Part shown: positions 7,498-11,462 of the stretch, piece by piece
Position numbering within the stretch: the stretch's first letter is position 1
How the letters are laid out: each line of letters begins with the position of its first letter
Source: Phoronis ovalis
Lineage: Eukaryota > Phoronida > Phoronidae
Assembly: GCA_028565635.1 (NCBI GenBank)
Contig: JAOXYB010052957.1
Span: forward strand, 1 to 11,462
Direction: 5' to 3'
DNA: 11,462 bases
The notes under the pieces: generated by a model
What the model saw: only the letters and a program-made list of their open reading frames with translations
The model's database searches: none
What the model was told of the DNA's origin: nothing
Position numbers and translations under genes: made by a program

Positions 7498-9464
7498 GTT
7501 TATCATTTAAAAAAAATTGTATAATATGCCTGTCATTGTAAAAATGGGAAATAGAGAAAATTTATGCATAACCATGGAAACATTGTCATTGTGATAACTA
7601 AATCTGTATCCACTTTTTGATAAATTTGATATTATTTCTTCAATTTAAATAACAAGGTAAAATGTTTATAAATGTTTACGTCATCACTCACGCGCGGCCA
7701 GCAGCACACAGGGCTCTCAATTGGTGAACCCCTTTAGTACATTCTCCAGAACGAAACAGAAACGATAAAATGATGACTTTTCTAAATTTAACAAAATAAA
7801 CTTTCACACGTTTGTCTAAAAAGATCATTATATATGTCGAAATCAAAAATATGGAAAATATACTGCGAATACCTTTACAGATCCTTCATAATTATGACAT
7901 ATATAACACCTGCGATGAGACTTTAAAGGCAGTTATATGAATTCTTAAAATTTGAAGATTGCTATATCGTAGGATATAATATATTTGCAAGCAATGTTAA
8001 GAAATCTGTGGAACAAAACCTGGTTGCTAAATAAATTTTGCTTTGTTTTATAAACACTTTGTCTTCAGGTAAATTGCAGTTAATGTACATGACATGGTGA
8101 ATGAGTACGGAGAACATGGGATTATTGACTGTGAGGCATGATAACCTATATACACACATATATCCATGTTAAATGTTTTTGAAAAAGAAACTGAAACTTC
8201 AATAGCCATTTGCATGAACTTGGTGGAGCCATCAGTATCAGACACAAACGTTCCCAGCATGCCGCATTTTGTGAATGAACAATGACGTAGTTCTGTTTGC
8301 GTTCGCGCGATTTATTCACAAAACGCTTCCTTAATATGCGTAGCCAAAACCAAAAAATTATTTTTTGTGAGCATATCATACATAAACAACTAACTACTAT
8401 TAATATTTTTTAATGCTTTATTAAATTTTCACCGTTTAAAGCTGTTCTAAAGTCAGATTTAATAAAATAAGTATGATACATAACATATATAACTACAGGA
8501 TGCTGGGATCGTAAAGGTTTGAGTGTGGCGCCTCAAGTGCATGCAAATAGTCTAAAGACATCACGTTTGTTATTTTAAGAAGATAAACTATCCCTACAGC
8601 TGTCCTTAAAGATTGTTCTGTGTGTGCGCATATACGATAATACTAATTAATAACAGAAAGTTGTATTTTGTTTATATGACGTTCATATCGAAAAATGTGC
8701 ATAAACTATTTAAAATATCGTTCTAAAAGTACATTTTCAGAATTTAATTTTTTTTATACAAATTTACAAAATGTAGAAAGAATTCTCAGTGGGAAAAACT
8801 GTCAACACAGTAAACGTAGAAAAAAAACACAACTCTCAATTATGTGTAAAGTATATATTCTTGCTATTAACTGTTTTAATGATCTTATCACGGGATTGTT
8901 TAAACTGTGCCTTTGTCGTAGTTTTTCCTAATCACGGTGTAATTTTAAAATAGATTTTCACATTCGCGGATTACACAGCTTTGCAAGGCATAGTACAACT
9001 CCACGTTATAGGAGAGTAATTGGCCGTAACATTCGGTTGTTTACCTGGACGCTACAGGTCAATAATTCGTATGCAAATGACGGCAGTACCTATCACGTAT
9101 GTCAAAATCTCATGTATCACTGTGCAGCGACATCTGACGAGAATACTGTTTTTCACTGTTAAATTGTCGCCCAATAGTTTTAGTATTTTTTATGAGAAAC
9201 TTTGCAAAAATTCAAATGTACAATTTCATGTTAGGTTATCATCCTGTTTTCACTTTGCTGTTTGTGTTTTAGTGAACATTCAGTTTTCCTGAAGTTATTG
9301 CAAAAATCGATTCTTTATTCATTAAGGAACAAAAAGTAGCCGTAGGAAAGCTAGAGATTTTGATAATTAGTAAAAGATTTTGGAGTCTCGAATGAACTTA
9401 AATAAAATTTAACATTGTTTCTAAACAAACCTTACATTTATCACAAATCTACAATTGTAACGAA
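7498..9464. other. Long non-coding stretch between the arrays and the second receptor
   Basis: About 2 kb with no recognised gene. Minus-strand frames at 7962-8379 (65, 70 and 77 codons) overlap one another in different frames and match no family I know. Plus-strand frames at 8695-8931 and 9020-9292 are AT-driven and similarly unconvincing. POU-octamer sequences (ATGCAAAT) are present at 8541-8548 and 9071-9078, close to chance level. The 3' region of the second receptor lies at its right end. Confidence 0.55.
9314..9319 (-). terminator. Candidate polyadenylation signal for the second receptor gene
   Basis: TTTATT on the plus strand reads AATAAA on the minus strand, about 150 bp past the stop codon. 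It is the nearest canonical hexamer I found downstream of the gene. The background is AT-rich, so this is tentative. Confidence 0.35.
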
Positions 9465-10460
9465 TTATTTAAATAATTTCTTAAATCCGACTCGGAAATC
9501 CTTGACAGTACTTATAGATACAACAGGATTAATGAGAGTTCCGAGATAAAATATCTCAACACAAACGATATTCAGAATCTTCATTGGTAGAGTCGTAAAG
9601 CCTCCCTCTGGTGCGTAATATAAAAGGATAATTTTAATAATGAAAATGGGTAAACAACAAAAAGTAAATACGGTTAAAATAATTGCTGTAGACTTCGTAA
9701 ACTTCTTTTCAGCTAAAGCATTGGCTTGCGGATATGCTGGTCCCGGAAACGAAACTGCTATTTCAGCTTTGTGCTTCCGAATACGTATAAAAATGCAGGC
9801 ATAAATGAAGTACGCTGTAAAAATGAGACTGAAGTTAAGATTATGCATAATGCCTACAATGGTTCGATCAACGCATACCCAAGTGAAATATATTTTTGAT
9901 GTTTGTTCTGTCATCATGTCATGATCACCTGATCCAATTATTACAATCAGAACAAACACTAATTTAAGAGTCCAAAATCCAGCTACCATGAAATGTTGCC
10001 AGTTTTTCTTGAAAGTAACTTTATATCTGTAAGGAATCAGTACTGCAAAAGCTCGATCAATGGCTATTGCCAGAAAGGAAGCTCTTGACGCCATATTGGG
10101 AAATAGCGTTAACAATGATAAAAATCTGCAGGTAAAACTTGTGTTAAGTATCCTTGGAACTATTCGCCCTATTAGATATAATTCTGGGACATATACCCTC
10201 ATGATATTGGCAGGAATGGATAGGCAGGCAACCAGCAAATCTGCTACAGCCAACCAGATCAACAGTGCGGTAGCCATTCTGCGCACCTGCTTAAATTTTA
10301 CATAGATAGCCAGCATAAAGCTGTTTGCAACAATCGCACTCAGCATAACACACACGTCAGTCGTGATACAAACAATCCAAGTATAGGCAGCTAAATCTGT
10401 GGCGTCCTTTTCCAAAACAATTCTAATAGAAGTATTTTTTGTATCGTTTAATTGAGACAT
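9465..10460 (-). CDS. Orphan class A (rhodopsin-like) GPCR, paralogue 2, intronless
   Basis: This is an intact 331-residue seven-transmembrane receptor and paralogue of the gene at 4361-5353. Hand alignment gives 40/67 identities over TM1-TM2, 40/72 over TM3-TM4, 25/39 around TM5 and 26/35 around TM6. The N-terminus has sequons at N5 and N9. Landmarks are N46 (1.50), D74 (2.50), C111 (3.25) with C196 in loop 2, R136 (3.50) in DRA, W163 (4.50), F265, C268-C269, P271, N311-P312 and helix 8 (FRVGFKKLF). It shares the partner's unusual changes: C at 6.48, S315 at 7.53, R126 at 3.40, and no C-terminal tail beyond helix 8. It has two extra residues in loop ECL1, three in ICL3 and an unrelated ECL2, which suggests different ligand contacts. 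The start is fixed by an in-frame TAG at 10467-10469, with A at -3. The ligand and G-protein partner are unknown. Confidence 0.95.
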   Translation of the reverse strand: MSQLNDTKNTSIRIVLEKDATDLAAYTWIVCITTDVCVMLSAIVANSFMLAIYVKFKQVRRMATALLIWLAVADLLVACLSIPANIMRVYVPELYLIGRIVPRILNTSFTCRFLSLLTLFPNMASRASFLAIAIDRAFAVLIPYRYKVTFKKNWQHFMVAGFWTLKLVFVLIVIIGSGDHDMMTEQTSKIYFTWVCVDRTIVGIMHNLNFSLIFTAYFIYACIFIRIRKHKAEIAVSFPGPAYPQANALAEKKFTKSTAIILTVFTFCCLPIFIIKIILLYYAPEGGFTTLPMKILNIVCVEIFYLGTLINPVVSISTVKDFRVGFKKLFK

Positions 10461-11316
10461 TATCGACTATGTCTGTTCCCCAGACTATGCTCTGTCCGTC
10501 TTTGGAATTGTCTTGATTCCAGAAAGTTATTGTTACTTCTATTCACCTAAGTCACATGTACTGATAGACAACGAGAGAATTATGGTCTACATCCAGACAA
10601 TAAATAGGTCGTGTAAAAACGTCGTAGTACATCCGGGTACATGGCAGTAAACGAAGCTTTACATCAGTTCTTTTTTTCAGCTTTCATGTAGTTTCATAAT
10701 AAATAGATACTAAATAATCACGATTTAATCTTTTCATGGTCTTTCGTTTCTTTTTCTGATTTTGTAACTGCTATCGGGCTGCTATACTATAATTAATCAC
10801 TCAAAAGCTTTTAAAAGGTTTTTCAAGTCTACGCCGTCAGTTTTATTTGATAGATAATTAGATGCAATGCGTCAGTTGGAAGCTGAGTTTAGTCCAGATC
10901 TAGGGCAACAGCTTATCCGGGCTTTTGTGGGGAAATTCTGTTGACTCGAGTTTACCGCTGAAAAATACACCTTTGTAGCCTGGTTAACAATATAATAACA
11001 TTTTGCTAGATAGCAATGTAGAAATCAGAATGTTTAAAACACAAAGCCGTTGTTTTACATCAAGACAGATCGGAATAGTCTCTCCTGCTTTTTGGGGTTA
11101 CAATCACATCGATATGTTTTCTTCTGGACTCTCCAAAACACCGAAATCTGGGCAATGAATTCGTACATATTTCATAAACCACAGAATCATAAAGAAGGAC
11201 AATCCTTCTGTGTTTCTCTTATCTTCATCATAGTCCCGCAATTACAACGTTATAAACACCCGGGGGGTGGTCAATATGAAAGTAAGTACGCATGTTCCAA
11301 CAAAATTTCGCGTGAA
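10461..11316. other. Upstream region of the second receptor; non-coding
   Basis: This should contain the minus-strand gene's promoter. The nearest AT-rich TATA-like run on that strand is TATTTA at 10601-10606, about 143 bp from the ATG, which is weak. The 43-bp array seen upstream of the other receptor is absent. A plus-strand frame at 11050-11457 starts at TTG and runs into the edge repeat, so it is not called as a gene. CACCCGGGGGGTGG at 11259-11272 starts a GC-richer stretch leading into the next repeat. Confidence 0.5.
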
Positions 11317-11462
11317 AGGGTATGTTTTTCGAACCGCCGGCGCGTAACGCGCGTTACGTACTTAGGGTCTGTTTTTTGGCTAAATTCACGAAAAGGGGTG
11401 TTTTTTGGAGGTGTGACACTTCCTAAGGGGTGTTGTTTGGAAATTTCACTTCGTTAGGGTAA
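11317..11462. repeat. Degenerate ~30-bp repeat with CG-rich palindrome, cut by window end
   Basis: An AGGG(G)T(M)TGTTTTTTGG-like motif starts at about 11317, 11364, 11394, 11426 and 11456. Apart from the first gap of 47 bp, the spacing is 30-32 bp. The longer first gap holds CGTAACGCGCGTTACG (11343-11358), a perfect 16-bp palindrome, next to CCGCCGGCG. From memory of similar repeats in invertebrate genomes, the preceding CCCGGGGGG plus this T-rich array looks like a dispersed repeat family. No family name is claimed. Confidence 0.6.

Noticed and set aside
7006-7498. Two Lys/Pro-rich frames (60 and 88 codons)
   Set aside because: They are translations of the ~27-bp array. Frame shifts between units of non-codon length argue against coding.
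304-7618. GTATCCACTTTTT shared at 304-316 and 7606-7618, each beside a minisatellite
   Set aside because: A 13-bp AT-rich match in 11 kb is about what chance gives, and the homology does not extend.
7962-8379. Three overlapping minus-strand frames (65-77 codons)
   Set aside because: They overlap in different frames with no domain match. I considered a decayed transposon or an exon, but found no motif to support either.
1504-9078. Three POU octamers (ATGCAAAT) at 1504, 8541 and 9071
   Set aside because: Slightly more than expected by chance but scattered, far apart and not tied to either gene start.
10060-10305. 81-codon plus-strand frame
   Set aside because: It is antisense to the second receptor and open only as a shadow of it.
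11318-11340. tRNA-like B-box (GGTTCGA on the minus strand)
   Set aside because: There is no A-box at the right distance and no cloverleaf, and the match lies in the edge repeat.
11050-11457. 135-codon plus-strand frame
   Set aside because: It starts at TTG, its second half translates the edge repeat and its palindrome, and there is no domain.
11364-11462. Telomere-like TTAGGG
   Set aside because: The hexamer occurs only as part of the ~30-bp repeat and not as consecutive TTAGGG units.

Overview
The window looks like nuclear DNA from an animal, most likely an AT-rich invertebrate genome. A lophotrochozoan such as a bivalve or other mollusc would fit, but that is inference. The reasons are two intact intronless class A (rhodopsin-like) GPCR genes, long AT-rich intergenic DNA with no long reading frames, and several unrelated minisatellite arrays. 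Nothing suggests bacterial operons, viral genes or an intact transposon ORF.

Layout: 1-332 is AT-rich non-coding DNA with two perfect palindromes. 333-571 is a C-rich minisatellite with a 13-bp period that is G-quadruplex-capable on the minus strand. 572-3643 is about 3 kb of non-coding DNA with only short chance ORFs. 3644-4188 holds a small 23-27 bp direct repeat and a tandem pair of ~160-bp units rich in AGGTCA-type nuclear-receptor half-sites. 4361-5353 (minus) is the first receptor gene. A three-copy 43-bp array lies just upstream of it at 5421-5549. A higher-order 45/70-bp array is at 6067-6321, a strong hairpin at 6679-6707, and a 22-unit ~27-bp minisatellite at 6890-7497. 7498-9464 is non-coding. 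9465-10460 (minus) is the second receptor gene. 10461-11316 is its upstream region, and 11317-11462 is the start of a ~30-bp repeat cut by the window edge.

The two receptors are same-strand paralogues about 4.1 kb apart. They are 131/213 identical over the transmembrane blocks I aligned by hand. They share unusual changes at class A activation switches: DRA for DRY, CCLP for CWxP, NPxVS for NPxxY, an arginine at 3.40, and no clear proline in TM5. Both stop right after helix 8. They differ most in the N-terminus and extracellular loops, which suggests duplicated orphan chemoreceptor or peptide-type receptors diverging in ligand use. Their ligand cannot be read from the sequence. The repeats concentrate around the first receptor, including its presumed promoter and 3' end, while the second has none within 1.9 kb on its 3' side or about 0.85 kb on its 5' side.
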